A DNA stretch of 64,000 bases. Origin: Microbacterium sp. GTDB lineage: Bacteria; Actinomycetota; Actinomycetes; Actinomycetales; Microbacteriaceae. This document shows, one piece after another, positions 42,168 through 50,592 of this stretch. Where the stretch lies: assembly GCF_031179285.1 (NCBI RefSeq), contig NZ_JAPSHY010000014.1, positions 1 through 64,000 on the forward strand, written 5' to 3'. The stretch's first letter is position 1, and each line of letters begins with the position of its first letter. The notes beneath the pieces are model-generated. The model did no database searches. It saw only the letters and a list, made by a program, of their open reading frames with translations, and was not told the DNA's origin. Made by a program: the position numbers and the translations under genes.

Positions 42168-43060
42168 TTCGCACCGCGCAGTTCGAGCGTGCAGCACTTG
42201 ATGCCGCCGCCGCCGAGCAGCAGTTCAGACAGATCGACGGTGATCGGGTTGTAGCCGCGCTCGCGCAGCTGCCGCTCGAAGCCCGTCGCCCGCGGCGAGA
42301 TGATGACGTTGTAGCCGTCGCTCGAGGAGTTGAGGCCGAACACCGAACCGTCCTCGTCCGAGACGAGGATCGCATCGGGGTACCGCTCCTCGAGGATCGC
42401 GCGGCTCGCATCGTCGAACGCGCCGGGGAGGTAGGCGATGTTCGCGCGCTCCGGGCCGCCGTTCTCGACGCCCTCGACCGGGTCGAGGACCGCGATGGCG
42501 GTGTCGAGGTGGTAGAACCGGGGGTCGACGAGGTTGAGCGAGACGACCTCCCGGCCGAAGACCTCGCCCACCTCATGGTGGCTGTCGCCGGTGGAGCGGA
42601 ATCCGGTGCCGGCGAGGATCACATCACCGACGAGCAGGAAGTCGCCTTCGCCCTCGTTGACCTCTTCGGGGAGCACCGTGTCGTAGCCGTTGGCGCGGAA
42701 CCAGTCGGCGAAGGCAGGCGCCTCACCGGCGCGCTCGGCGAACCGGAACTTCGGCACGTACGCGCGGCCGTCGATGAGGAAGCCGCCGTTGGCGGTGTAC
42801 ACCATGTCGGGGTAGCCCGCGAGCGGCTCGATGAGCTCGACCTCGTGGCCGAGTTCGCGGTACAGGTCGTACAGCTGCTGCCACTGCGCGACCGCATTGG
42901 CGGTGTCGGTCGGATTGGCCGGCTCCATCCACGGGTTGATCGCATAGCTCACGGTGAAGTGCTCCGGCCGGCACATCAGGTAGTGGCGGCGGTGCGCGGT
43001 GCGGGTGGGGGCGGTCGTCACAGCGGTGTCATGCGTGGACAGTGTGCTTTCAAAAGACAT
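42164..43060 (-). CDS. Guanidine-modifying hydrolase (DDAH / arginine dihydrolase ArgZ-like)
   Basis: 298-aa amidinotransferase-superfamily enzyme. YLMCRPEHFTVSYAINPWM (about residues 27-45) and EGDFLLVG place substrate acids and the ArgZ-type Asn; the catalytic His lies in STGDSHHEVGEVF and the Cys in GGGGIKCCTLELR near the end. Usually annotated as dimethylargininase, but the N-terminal INPWM segment is typical of the arginine dihydrolase branch (arginine to ornithine). Coupling to rocD favours ornithine as product. GAGGAG precedes the ATG; the 181-bp leader contains GACAC direct repeats near 43150-43170 and no other gene. Confidence 0.75.
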   Translation of the reverse strand: MSFESTLSTHDTAVTTAPTRTAHRRHYLMCRPEHFTVSYAINPWMEPANPTDTANAVAQWQQLYDLYRELGHEVELIEPLAGYPDMVYTANGGFLIDGRAYVPKFRFAERAGEAPAFADWFRANGYDTVLPEEVNEGEGDFLLVGDVILAGTGFRSTGDSHHEVGEVFGREVVSLNLVDPRFYHLDTAIAVLDPVEGVENGGPERANIAYLPGAFDDASRAILEERYPDAILVSDEDGSVFGLNSSSDGYNVIISPRATGFERQLRERGYNPITVDLSELLLGGGGIKCCTLELRGAK

Positions 43061-43241
43061 GAAGGCTCCTCGAAAGAGATGCGGCGGACGCTGTCCAGGG
43101 GCCCGGCGGTCCTTCGACTCGCTGCGAAACTGCGCGAGGAAGATGCGACTCGGGCACGCCAGTGTCCATTGTGTCACCCGGCGCCTGTGCACCGCCAGAG
43201 CGCCCGATTCACCCGCGGCCGGTTTCACCCCGGTTCCCGGG

Positions 43242-44252
43242 TCACGCCGCGCGGACCACCACCTTGCCGACAGTATGACCGGCTTCGACATGAGCGAGCG
43301 CCGACGCCGCGTCGTCGAACGGCCATTCCCGCTCGATCACCGGGACGATGCGCCCCTCCGCGACCAGAGCCAGCAGCTTCCGCAGCACCTCCGGTCGGCT
43401 CGTCGCCGCGAGCGATCGGATGCGGGGCCTCCGACCGATCGACAGGAGAAGGGCCTTCAGCATGCGCGGAACCGGACCCATGATGTGTCCGCCATCCCCT
43501 GTCGTGAGCACGACCGATCCCCCGGGCGCGACGAGCCGCTGCAGGTCGCGCAGGGCGATACCTCCGGCGATGTCGATGACGGCGTCGAACCTCTCGGCGG
43601 GCAGGTCACTGAGGGGGCTCTGCCGGTGATCGAGCGTGCGGGCGGCACCCAGCGCCTCGATGAGAGGGGCGTTGCGGGCGCTGCAGGTGGCCCATACCTC
43701 CGCGCCGCGGAGCACGGCGAGCTGCACGGCGAACGTGCCGACGCCGCCCGATGCTCCGATGATCAGCACCCGCGGGGTCGCCTGACCGGTCAGTCCGACA
43801 CCGGCGGCGTCGAGTGCCTGCCAGGCAGTGCCACCGGCGATCGGCAGGCATGCGGCGATGTCGGGCGTGATGTCCGGCGGTCGTGCCACGACCCGGGAGG
43901 CCTCGACGACTGCGTACGGCGCGAGCCCGCCACCACCGGGCAGCTCGACGATGACGTCCTCACCGCGCTCTGCGCCGACGACGTCGGGTCCCACGGCGAC
44001 GATGGTGCCGGCGACATCCATCCCGCGCACCGGATTCTTCGGGCGGGTGAAGCCGAACATCGGCCTCACCAGCAGGGGGTCGCCCAGCATCAGGCGCACG
44101 TCGCCGGCATTGAGCGCGGTCGCCTGCACCCGCAGCAGCACCTCGCCGCGGCCCGGTACGGGCACCGGCAGCTGCTCGATGCGGGTACCGGCGGCCGGGC
44201 CGTAGGTGCGGCGCACCCAGGCGGGCATCGTGGTGGGTATCGCTGTGGTCAT
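43242..44252 (-). CDS. Quinone-reductase-type medium-chain dehydrogenase
   Basis: 336-aa zinc-free MDR protein: GroES-like N-terminus (GEVLLRVQATALNAGDVRLM), NADPH loop VLIIGASGGVGTFAVQLA (about residues 162-179). GGAG lies 7 nt before the ATG at 44252; the XRE gene stops 1 bp upstream, so it belongs to the membrane-XRE operon. Reduces quinones or enones with NADPH; the link to its regulator is unusual. Confidence 0.82.
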   Translation of the reverse strand: MTTAIPTTMPAWVRRTYGPAAGTRIEQLPVPVPGRGEVLLRVQATALNAGDVRLMLGDPLLVRPMFGFTRPKNPVRGMDVAGTIVAVGPDVVGAERGEDVIVELPGGGGLAPYAVVEASRVVARPPDITPDIAACLPIAGGTAWQALDAAGVGLTGQATPRVLIIGASGGVGTFAVQLAVLRGAEVWATCSARNAPLIEALGAARTLDHRQSPLSDLPAERFDAVIDIAGGIALRDLQRLVAPGGSVVLTTGDGGHIMGPVPRMLKALLLSIGRRPRIRSLAATSRPEVLRKLLALVAEGRIVPVIEREWPFDDAASALAHVEAGHTVGKVVVRAA

Positions 44253-44253
44253 G

Positions 44254-44469
44254 TCATCGCTCCGGGTACTGGAAGAGGTCGTCGATACCGGCGCCGAAGG
44301 CGCGGGCGATCTGGAAGGCGAGTTCGAGGGTCGGTGAGTACTTCCCCTGCTCGATGGCGATCAGGGTCTGCCTGGTCACGCCGACGGCGCGGGCGAGTTC
44401 GGCCTGCGTCATCCCGGCCGCCTCACGGTGAGTGCGGATGCTGTTGGAGACGAGTGTCGGCTTGACCAT
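44254..44469 (-). CDS. Small XRE-family regulator (YgzD-like)
   Basis: 71-aa helix-turn-helix protein: MTQAELARAVGVTRQTLIAIEQGKYSPTLELAFQIARAF is the canonical YgzD/DUF2178-partner HTH. Start overlaps the membrane-gene stop (ATGA). The two TGTMAA-N6-TTKACA sites before the operon are its probable targets. Confidence 0.85.
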   Translation of the reverse strand: MVKPTLVSNSIRTHREAAGMTQAELARAVGVTRQTLIAIEQGKYSPTLELAFQIARAFGAGIDDLFQYPER

Positions 44470-44903
44470 CACGCGAGCCCGCGCCGGTAGGCGATGACCC
44501 GAGCGATGCCTCCGACGATGGCGGACACCGCGAATCCGGCGAACATCGTGTTGGCGATCCAGAAGACATCGGCTCCGACGGCGCACAGGGCGATGACGCC
44601 GAGGCCTGCGATGACGAGGAACGCCTGCTCGACCCGCGAGCCCATCCTGCTGATGTCACGGTCCCGCACATCCGACCGGCCCACGCCTTCCGAGTCCTTC
44701 ATCCCCGCGAGGATGCCCCAGAGGATGCTGAGCACGATCGTGACCGCGATGCTGATTCCGATCGTCCCGAGCATCAGCGGCAGCCAGTCGACACCCGTGA
44801 GGGGCCCGCCTTCCGCCTGCTGGATGACGAGAACCACATAGATCGTCACCGCGATGACGGTGACGACGAGTCCGGCCCAGGCGTTGCGCTCTTGATAGAC
44901 CAT
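44469..44903 (-). CDS. DUF2178-like four-helix membrane protein
   Basis: 144 aa with four hydrophobic segments (about residues 8-27, 40-65, 88-105, 110-132). Start MVYQERNAWAGL resembles DUF2178 proteins that pair with small XRE regulators. GGAGG lies 5 nt before the ATG at 44903. First gene of the operon membrane-XRE-quinone reductase. Function unknown. Confidence 0.7.
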   Translation of the reverse strand: MVYQERNAWAGLVVTVIAVTIYVVLVIQQAEGGPLTGVDWLPLMLGTIGISIAVTIVLSILWGILAGMKDSEGVGRSDVRDRDISRMGSRVEQAFLVIAGLGVIALCAVGADVFWIANTMFAGFAVSAIVGGIARVIAYRRGLA

Positions 44904-44914
44904 GTTGCCTCCGA

Positions 44915-44979
44915 TGTAAAAAATTGTTGACATGGGAAGCGTACGTCGCCGCACGAGGCCGTGTCAAGGATTCTTTACA
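44915..44979 (-). promoter_or_regulatory. Promoter of the membrane-XRE operon with two matching operators
   Basis: TGTAAA-AAATTG-TTGACA (44915-44932) and TGTCAA-GGATTC-TTTACA (44962-44979) are imperfect palindromes and inverted versions of one another, 47 bp apart. On the minus strand TTGACA (44967-44962) and TACGCT (44943-44938), 18 bp apart, form the promoter. One operator covers the -35 and the other the start site, typical of autorepression. Confidence 0.7.
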
Positions 44980-45005
44980 TCTCGACTCGCAGCCGTCGGT
45001 TCGGC

Positions 45006-48000
45006 TCAGATGACCCCGCTGCTCCAGGCGTCCGGGTTCCCGTAGCGGTGCGCGGTGATGGTGATGGACTGCTCCCGCAGGAAGGGCAGCAGCTCGATGC
45101 GCCCCGCCGAGGTGACCTCGCCGTCATAGACCGCGAGATCCGGGTCGCCGTCCAGCGCTGAGGCCAGCGTGCGGTGCACCGCTGCGACCGACGTGGCGGG
45201 CCCCACCAGGCGCACGCGGTCAGGCCGAGGGGCCGGGTCAAGGACGGTTTCATCGGAATGCGCATCCCGCCTTCTCATCCGCTCGACCCATTCCTCGTCG
45301 TTCTCCATGAAGACCACAGCGTTGAGTTCGCCGAGCGCGTGGCGCACAGCGGAAGGAAGTCCGACCGGGGTCGAGACCACGAATCCAGCGCCGGCGCGCA
45401 CCGCGGCGATCACCACCCGAAGCAGCTCCTGCCACTGGGCGTCGCCGGTGGCGCGGATCGCGACCGGCACCGGCCGGTAGCGCAAGAGGTTCCGCTCGAC
45501 TTCGAGTTTGGACACGTCGCGCACCTGGCCGAACTCCCGATCCCACGCCAGAGCATCCGAGAGTGCGGAACGCCGCAGCCACTCGAAGGATTCGTAGCCG
45601 AGAGAGGGCTGCGCCGCCTCGATGAGCGCGGTGATGCGGGCGTCCAGACCCCTCAGATGCAGGGTGCTGGATGCCGGCCCTCCGAGTCGCGAGCGCCATG
45701 AACCGAGACCCAGCAGATAGTTCGGACCGCCCGCCTTCGCCCCCGGTCCCACCGAGGAGCGCTTCCAGCCGCCGAACGGCTGACGCTGCACGATGGCACC
45801 CGTGATCGCCCGGTTCACGTAGAGATTCCCCGCCTGCACCCGATCGAGCCAGAGCGCGAGGTCGGCGGGGTCCTGCGTGTACAGGCCGGCCGTGAGCCCG
45901 TACTGCACGGCGTTCTGCAGGTCGACCGCCTTGGCGAGGGTGGCGGCGTGCATGATGCCGAGCACGGGGCCGAAGAACTCCTCGGTGTGAAAGCGCGAAC
46001 CGGGCTGGACGCCGACGCGGATGCCGGGCCGCCACAGCCGCCCGCTCGAGTCCCCCTCGACCCGCGACGGCGCGATGAGCCACTGCTCGTCTCCCTCGAG
46101 TTCGGTGAGCGCCCAGGCGAGCTTGCCGCGCGGTTCCTCGATCACGGGGCCCACCTCGGCGAGCGGCTCGTCGGGCCATCCGACATGCAGCGAGCGGGTG
46201 GCGTCCGCCAGCTGTCGCGCAAAGCGCTTGGAGCGCCCGACGGGCCCGACCAGGATGGCGAGCGAGGCGGCCGAGCACTTCTGACCGGCGTGCCCGAAGG
46301 CGCTCTGCACGAGGTCGGACACCGCGAGGTCGAGGTCGGCGGATGCGGTGATGATCATCGCGTTCTTGCCACTGGTCTCGGCGAGCAGCGGAAGGTCGGG
46401 CCGCCAGGAGCGGAACAGCGCCGCTGTCTCCCACGCGCCGGTCAGGATCACGCGGTCGACGGACTCGTGGGCGATGAGGCGGCGACCGAGCTCTCCCTCC
46501 TCGATGTCGACGAGCACGAGCACGTCTCGCGGGACGCCCGCCTGCCAGAGGGCTTCTGCCACGACGGCGGCAGAGCGCCGCGCCTGGGGTGCGGGCTTCA
46601 ACACCACGCCGGAGCCTGCGGCGAGCGCCGCGAGCACGCCGCCGGCAGGAATCGCGAGGGGGAAGTTCCATGGCGGGGTGACCACCGTCACGCGCGACGG
46701 CACGAAGGTCGCGCCGGCGACGGCATCCAGCTCGCGCGCCCGTGCCGCGTAATAGCGGGCGAAGTCGACCGCCTCGCTCACCTCGACGTCGGCCTCGGCG
46801 AAGAGCTTGCCGGTCTCGGACGCGGCGACCTCGATCAGCTCGCCGCGCCTGGCTTCCAGGGCCGCAGCCGCGCGCTGCAGCACTTCGGCACGATCCGCCG
46901 CGGGCCGGGCCCCCCAGATGGGTGCGCTCTCGCGCACCATCGTGATCGTCTCCTCCAGCGCCTCGGCGGCGGTGATCCGCGCCGCGGCCAGCGTCGTGTC
47001 TCCTGCGGTGGATGTCGCGATCCGCTCTCGCACCGCGCGTGCCCAGTCGCGGTTGGCCGGAAGCGCCGGGTCGCTGTCGGTCGCATTGACGAATCCCGGC
47101 GCACCACCGGCGTCGACGGCAAGCTCACGCGGGGAATACACCGCCGTCTCGAGGAAGGGCTCGTCGTCGGAGCCGCGGGAGATACCGAGCACGGCCTTGG
47201 TCAGTTCCGTCTCCTCCGCCGGCTGCGGCGGGGCCGGTCGCACCGACTCGTGGACCGGGGCGAGACGATTCTGCGTGCGCCGAGGGCCGACCCGCAGCGT
47301 CGGGTCCGCCGAACGCGCGACCGCGTCGAGAAAGCGCCGCTGCTCGCGGTTGAACAGTGCCTCATCCTCACCCATGCGATACGCGGCCGAGAGGAAGTTC
47401 GAAGGCGACGCGTTCTCCTCGAGCCGGCGCACCAGATAGCTGATCGCCACGTCGAATTCTGCCGGCGGCACCGCCGGCACATACAGCAGCACCGGACCGA
47501 CCTCCCGCGACACGGCTTGCACCTGTCCCTGCGCCATGCCGAGGAGCATCTCGAATTCCATCGCGTCACGAACGCCTCGCTCACCCGCGAGCAACCACGC
47601 ATACGCGATGCCGAAGAGGTTGTGACCGGCGACACCGATCCGTACCGCGGGGGTGTTCTGCGGACGCAGCGCCCAGTCGAGGCATCGCAGATAGTTCGCA
47701 TCCGTGTCGAGCTTGGTGTCGTAGGTCGCCGGCGTCCAACCGTGCATCCGCGCCTCGACGCGCTCCATGGCCAGGTTCGCCCCCTTGACCAGGCGCACCT
47801 TGATCGGCGCTCCGCCGCTGTCGACGCGCTCGCGCGCCCACGCCGTCAGCTCCTGCAGCGCGGGCAGCGCGTCGGGCAGGTACGCCTGCAGCACGATGCC
47901 CGCCTCGAGGCCGGCCAGCCGCGGGTCTTCGAGGATGCGCGTGAACACCGCGATGGTGAGGTCGAGGTCGCGGTACTCCTCCATGTCGAGGTTGATGAAC

Positions 48001-48662
48001 GTGCTGTCGGCGGCAGCGGTGACATACAACGGCAGGAGCCGTTCGACGACGGCGGCGACGACCTCGTCGAACGCCCACATCGAGAGGTGGCCGATGATCG
48101 CCGAGACCTTGACCGAGACGTAGTCCACGTCGGGCCGGCGGATCAGGTCATGGATGCCGTCGAGTCGGCGCTTCGCCTCCGCCTCCCCGAAGACAGCCTC
48201 GCCGAGCAGGTTGAGGTTGAGCCTGGCACCGGATTCACGGAGCTTCGCGATGGCCGGGCCGAGTTTGGCCGGACGGGCGTCGACGACCAGATGTCCGACC
48301 ATCTCGCGCAGAACACGACGAGCGATCGGCACGACCAGAGTGGGCAGGATCGGAGCCACGCCACCGCCGAGTCGCACGGCGCCGCGCAGGTACCACGGCA
48401 GGAAGTCCGGCACGATGGGCGCGATCCGATGAAACTGCGACGCGGCGGCGCCCAGGCTCTCCGGACGCATCACGCCGTCGACGAAGCCGAGGGTGAAGGG
48501 CAGGCCGTTGGCGTCCTGCAGCACGCCGGCGAGCCGTTCTGCGGCCGGGTCGGCCTCGGCGGCGGCGGCCTCGATCACCCAGCGGCGGGCGAGCTCGACC
48601 GCCTGATCCTCGAGCGGAGCGGATGCCACGGCATCCGAGGGGGATGACGACGACTCTGCCAT
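45006..48662 (-). CDS. putA: Bifunctional proline dehydrogenase / P5C dehydrogenase
   Basis: 1218-aa PutA oxidising proline to glutamate. PRODH barrel at about residues 40-430 (RLVKGANLAMERVEARMHGW, EFEMLLGMAQGQ, YLVRRLEENAS). P5CDH at about 560-1010: TPPWNFPLAIPAGG, ETSGKNAMII (general-base Glu) and catalytic Cys in GHAGQKCSAAS. A further C-terminal segment of about 150 residues matches type B PutA. No N-terminal DNA-binding ribbon, so it is not a self-repressor. ATG at 48662. It also disposes of GSA from rocD. Confidence 0.93.
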   Translation of the reverse strand: MAESSSSPSDAVASAPLEDQAVELARRWVIEAAAAEADPAAERLAGVLQDANGLPFTLGFVDGVMRPESLGAAASQFHRIAPIVPDFLPWYLRGAVRLGGGVAPILPTLVVPIARRVLREMVGHLVVDARPAKLGPAIAKLRESGARLNLNLLGEAVFGEAEAKRRLDGIHDLIRRPDVDYVSVKVSAIIGHLSMWAFDEVVAAVVERLLPLYVTAAADSTFINLDMEEYRDLDLTIAVFTRILEDPRLAGLEAGIVLQAYLPDALPALQELTAWARERVDSGGAPIKVRLVKGANLAMERVEARMHGWTPATYDTKLDTDANYLRCLDWALRPQNTPAVRIGVAGHNLFGIAYAWLLAGERGVRDAMEFEMLLGMAQGQVQAVSREVGPVLLYVPAVPPAEFDVAISYLVRRLEENASPSNFLSAAYRMGEDEALFNREQRRFLDAVARSADPTLRVGPRRTQNRLAPVHESVRPAPPQPAEETELTKAVLGISRGSDDEPFLETAVYSPRELAVDAGGAPGFVNATDSDPALPANRDWARAVRERIATSTAGDTTLAAARITAAEALEETITMVRESAPIWGARPAADRAEVLQRAAAALEARRGELIEVAASETGKLFAEADVEVSEAVDFARYYAARARELDAVAGATFVPSRVTVVTPPWNFPLAIPAGGVLAALAAGSGVVLKPAPQARRSAAVVAEALWQAGVPRDVLVLVDIEEGELGRRLIAHESVDRVILTGAWETAALFRSWRPDLPLLAETSGKNAMIITASADLDLAVSDLVQSAFGHAGQKCSAASLAILVGPVGRSKRFARQLADATRSLHVGWPDEPLAEVGPVIEEPRGKLAWALTELEGDEQWLIAPSRVEGDSSGRLWRPGIRVGVQPGSRFHTEEFFGPVLGIMHAATLAKAVDLQNAVQYGLTAGLYTQDPADLALWLDRVQAGNLYVNRAITGAIVQRQPFGGWKRSSVGPGAKAGGPNYLLGLGSWRSRLGGPASSTLHLRGLDARITALIEAAQPSLGYESFEWLRRSALSDALAWDREFGQVRDVSKLEVERNLLRYRPVPVAIRATGDAQWQELLRVVIAAVRAGAGFVVSTPVGLPSAVRHALGELNAVVFMENDEEWVERMRRRDAHSDETVLDPAPRPDRVRLVGPATSVAAVHRTLASALDGDPDLAVYDGEVTSAGRIELLPFLREQSITITAHRYGNPDAWSSGVI

Positions 48663-48761
48663 GTTTCCCACATTAGGTCTCGATGCCGGTCGATCAGCGG
48701 ACGCCACCCGGTCGACGGGGTCGGCGCGCCGCACCGTGACCGGCCGCTCTATGCTGTTGCC

Positions 48762-49457
48762 GTGACAACGACACCGTCGGGAGCGCCGTCGCAGGAGCCC
48801 GATCCATCCGCCGCGCGCCGGGCTGACACCGGCGCGCGGGCGAAGGTGCTCGGCTGGGCGCGGCGCAGCATCGATCTCGTCCCGACCTCATGGCTGGTCA
48901 CCGGCGCCGGCGCCGCACTGCTCGCCACCACGGCGCTCTTCGGCGGCTTGGAGGCAGCGGCGGTCGACTCGGTTCCCGTCGTGGCCGTCGGCGAGGCGTT
49001 CGAAGGGTCTGACCTGGAGATAACGGTCGTCGGAGTCGAAGTGCGCGACGAGCGGGGGAACGCGCTCGTGTTCCCCGACGAGGAGAAGGGCGAGCGGGCG
49101 CTCGTGGTCGTCGTCGACGTCGTCAACACCTTCTCCGTGCCGCGGAGCTCCGCCGCCGGCAGGACGAACTCCGCGGTCGTCGACGGCATCCGCATCGAAG
49201 GCCTCGACGACACGGCGGCCGTCTCCCGCGCCGATGACGGCACGGGCTCGCCGATGCTGCAGCCGGGCGTGCCGGCCCGCCTGCTCCTCGCCTGGGTCGT
49301 CGGCGCCGACGACTTCCAGGAGGGCGACGAGGTGCGGCTGACAATGCCCGATTCGACGCATCGCGTGGGTCAGAGTGTCGTTCGCGGCGACTACTGGGAT
49401 GACGTGCGCGTCGGTGCCACCATGACGGCGACGATCGACGAGGTGACGGCGCCATGA
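48762..49457 (+). CDS. Membrane-anchored protein of unknown function (operon gene 1)
   Basis: 231 aa. Cytoplasmic N-terminus of about 40 residues, one transmembrane helix (about 42-63, WLVTGAGAALLATTALFGG), then an extracytoplasmic beta-rich domain that resembles DUF4352 immunoglobulin-like folds (LEITVVGVEVRDERGNALV, ALVVVVDVVNT). GTG start at 48762. Stop overlaps the ATG of the next gene. Divergent from putA. No function assigned. Confidence 0.7.
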   Translation: MTTTPSGAPSQEPDPSAARRADTGARAKVLGWARRSIDLVPTSWLVTGAGAALLATTALFGGLEAAAVDSVPVVAVGEAFEGSDLEITVVGVEVRDERGNALVFPDEEKGERALVVVVDVVNTFSVPRSSAAGRTNSAVVDGIRIEGLDDTAAVSRADDGTGSPMLQPGVPARLLLAWVVGADDFQEGDEVRLTMPDSTHRVGQSVVRGDYWDDVRVGATMTATIDEVTAP

Positions 49458-50014
49458 AGTCGAAGGTGCTCGTGTGGGTGCTGACCGTCGCGCTGCTCGC
49501 GGGAGCATGGGGCGTGTCGAAGGCGACGCTGTCGGACGATGCGACGATCGCGCCCTTCCGCACGGAGGCCGAGGTCGGCGAGCCCGCGCTCGCCAGGAAC
49601 CTCGAAGTGACGATCACCGACGTGCGCCTCGCGCGCAGCGTGAGGGACGCTGACGGGTGGACGGCCGAGGGCAATTGGCTCGTCGTCGACCTTGAGGCAG
49701 CATCCGTCGTGACGCAGGAGGGGAGCACCCTGCGTCTTGCTGAGCTGGTCGTGGCCGAGCGCACGTTCAGCGCCACCGACCGCGGTACCACGTTCGCAGG
49801 GCAGCGCCTGGTCACGGGAGTCCCTCGGGCCGGCAGCCTCGCCTTCGAGCTTCCCGACGACGCGCTCGACGGCCCAGCCACCCTCCGGCTGGGCCTCACG
49901 ACCGGCTTCTCGGGCGAGGTTCTCCTCGATGGCGTGATCGAACTGCCCCTCGTGCTCGACGAGCTTCCCTTCGAGGCCGAGGCTGTCGTTCAAGAGAACG
50001 GATGGGCGCGATGA
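49454..50014 (+). CDS. Membrane-anchored protein of unknown function (operon gene 2)
   Basis: 186 aa, short N-terminal anchor or uncleaved signal (about residues 4-23, KVLVWVLTVALLAGAWG), then a beta-rich domain LEVTITDVRLARSVR and NWLVVDLEAAS, of the same pattern as gene 1. Overlaps both neighbours by 4 nt. The two outer domains may pair. Confidence 0.7.
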   Translation: MKSKVLVWVLTVALLAGAWGVSKATLSDDATIAPFRTEAEVGEPALARNLEVTITDVRLARSVRDADGWTAEGNWLVVDLEAASVVTQEGSTLRLAELVVAERTFSATDRGTTFAGQRLVTGVPRAGSLAFELPDDALDGPATLRLGLTTGFSGEVLLDGVIELPLVLDELPFEAEAVVQENGWAR

Positions 50015-50592
50015 CCGTTCCGCTGCCGCCGGCCCCCCTGCCCGCTCCCCCAGAGCCGGCGAAGCCGACGTCCTGGTGGCGGCGCAACCGACTGGCGCTG
50101 ATCGCCCTCGCCGTGCTCGCGCCGGTGACCGCGGTCGGCATCGGATGGCACGAGTGGCACCAGTATTACGGGTTCGACGCGCGGCCGGTGACTCCGATCG
50201 TCGTTCCGGAGGACGACTCCGCCGAGCTGGCGGGCGCGACCTGGGGCCCGGTCCGCGGCGGCGAGATCGACGACCTCAGCGGGTTCGACGTTCCCGACGA
50301 TGCGACCGTGATCGCCGTCGGCCTTCCCGTCAGCGCCGGCTCTGAGGGGGTCACCTGCACAACACCCGTGCTCGTGCATCAGGAGACGGGCCGCGAGTGG
50401 CAGACGGCACGCTCCGAGATCGGACTGCTCTCCGACCCCGACGAGCCGGAGACGTGCCTTGCGAGCCAGAAGGGCGACTACGAATTGATCGTCCCCTTCG
50501 TGGTTCCCGACGACGTGAAGGGTCCGTTCTGGGTCGACGTCTGGCCTCAGGACGCGGGCCGGTCGTTCCTCAGGTTCCCCTTCGAACCCTGA
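50011..50592 (+). CDS. Membrane-anchored protein of unknown function (operon gene 3)
   Basis: 193 aa, Pro-rich N-terminus (PLPPAPLPAPPEPAKP), one helix (about 29-48), and an outer domain with a Cys pair (CTTPV and CLASQ) probably disulfide bonded. Third of three coupled genes. Its last 46 bp overlap the 3' end of the convergent membrane gene, so both are in different frames on opposite strands. Confidence 0.7.
   Translation: MTVPLPPAPLPAPPEPAKPTSWWRRNRLALIALAVLAPVTAVGIGWHEWHQYYGFDARPVTPIVVPEDDSAELAGATWGPVRGGEIDDLSGFDVPDDATVIAVGLPVSAGSEGVTCTTPVLVHQETGREWQTARSEIGLLSDPDEPETCLASQKGDYELIVPFVVPDDVKGPFWVDVWPQDAGRSFLRFPFEP

Noticed and set aside
42509..43483. 324-codon plus-strand frame opposite the hydrolase gene
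   Set aside because: No conserved motif; shadow of the ddaH-like coding sequence.
45948..48647. 899-codon open frame on the plus strand
   Set aside because: It is antisense to putA; composition is that of a mirrored high-GC frame and shows no family motif.
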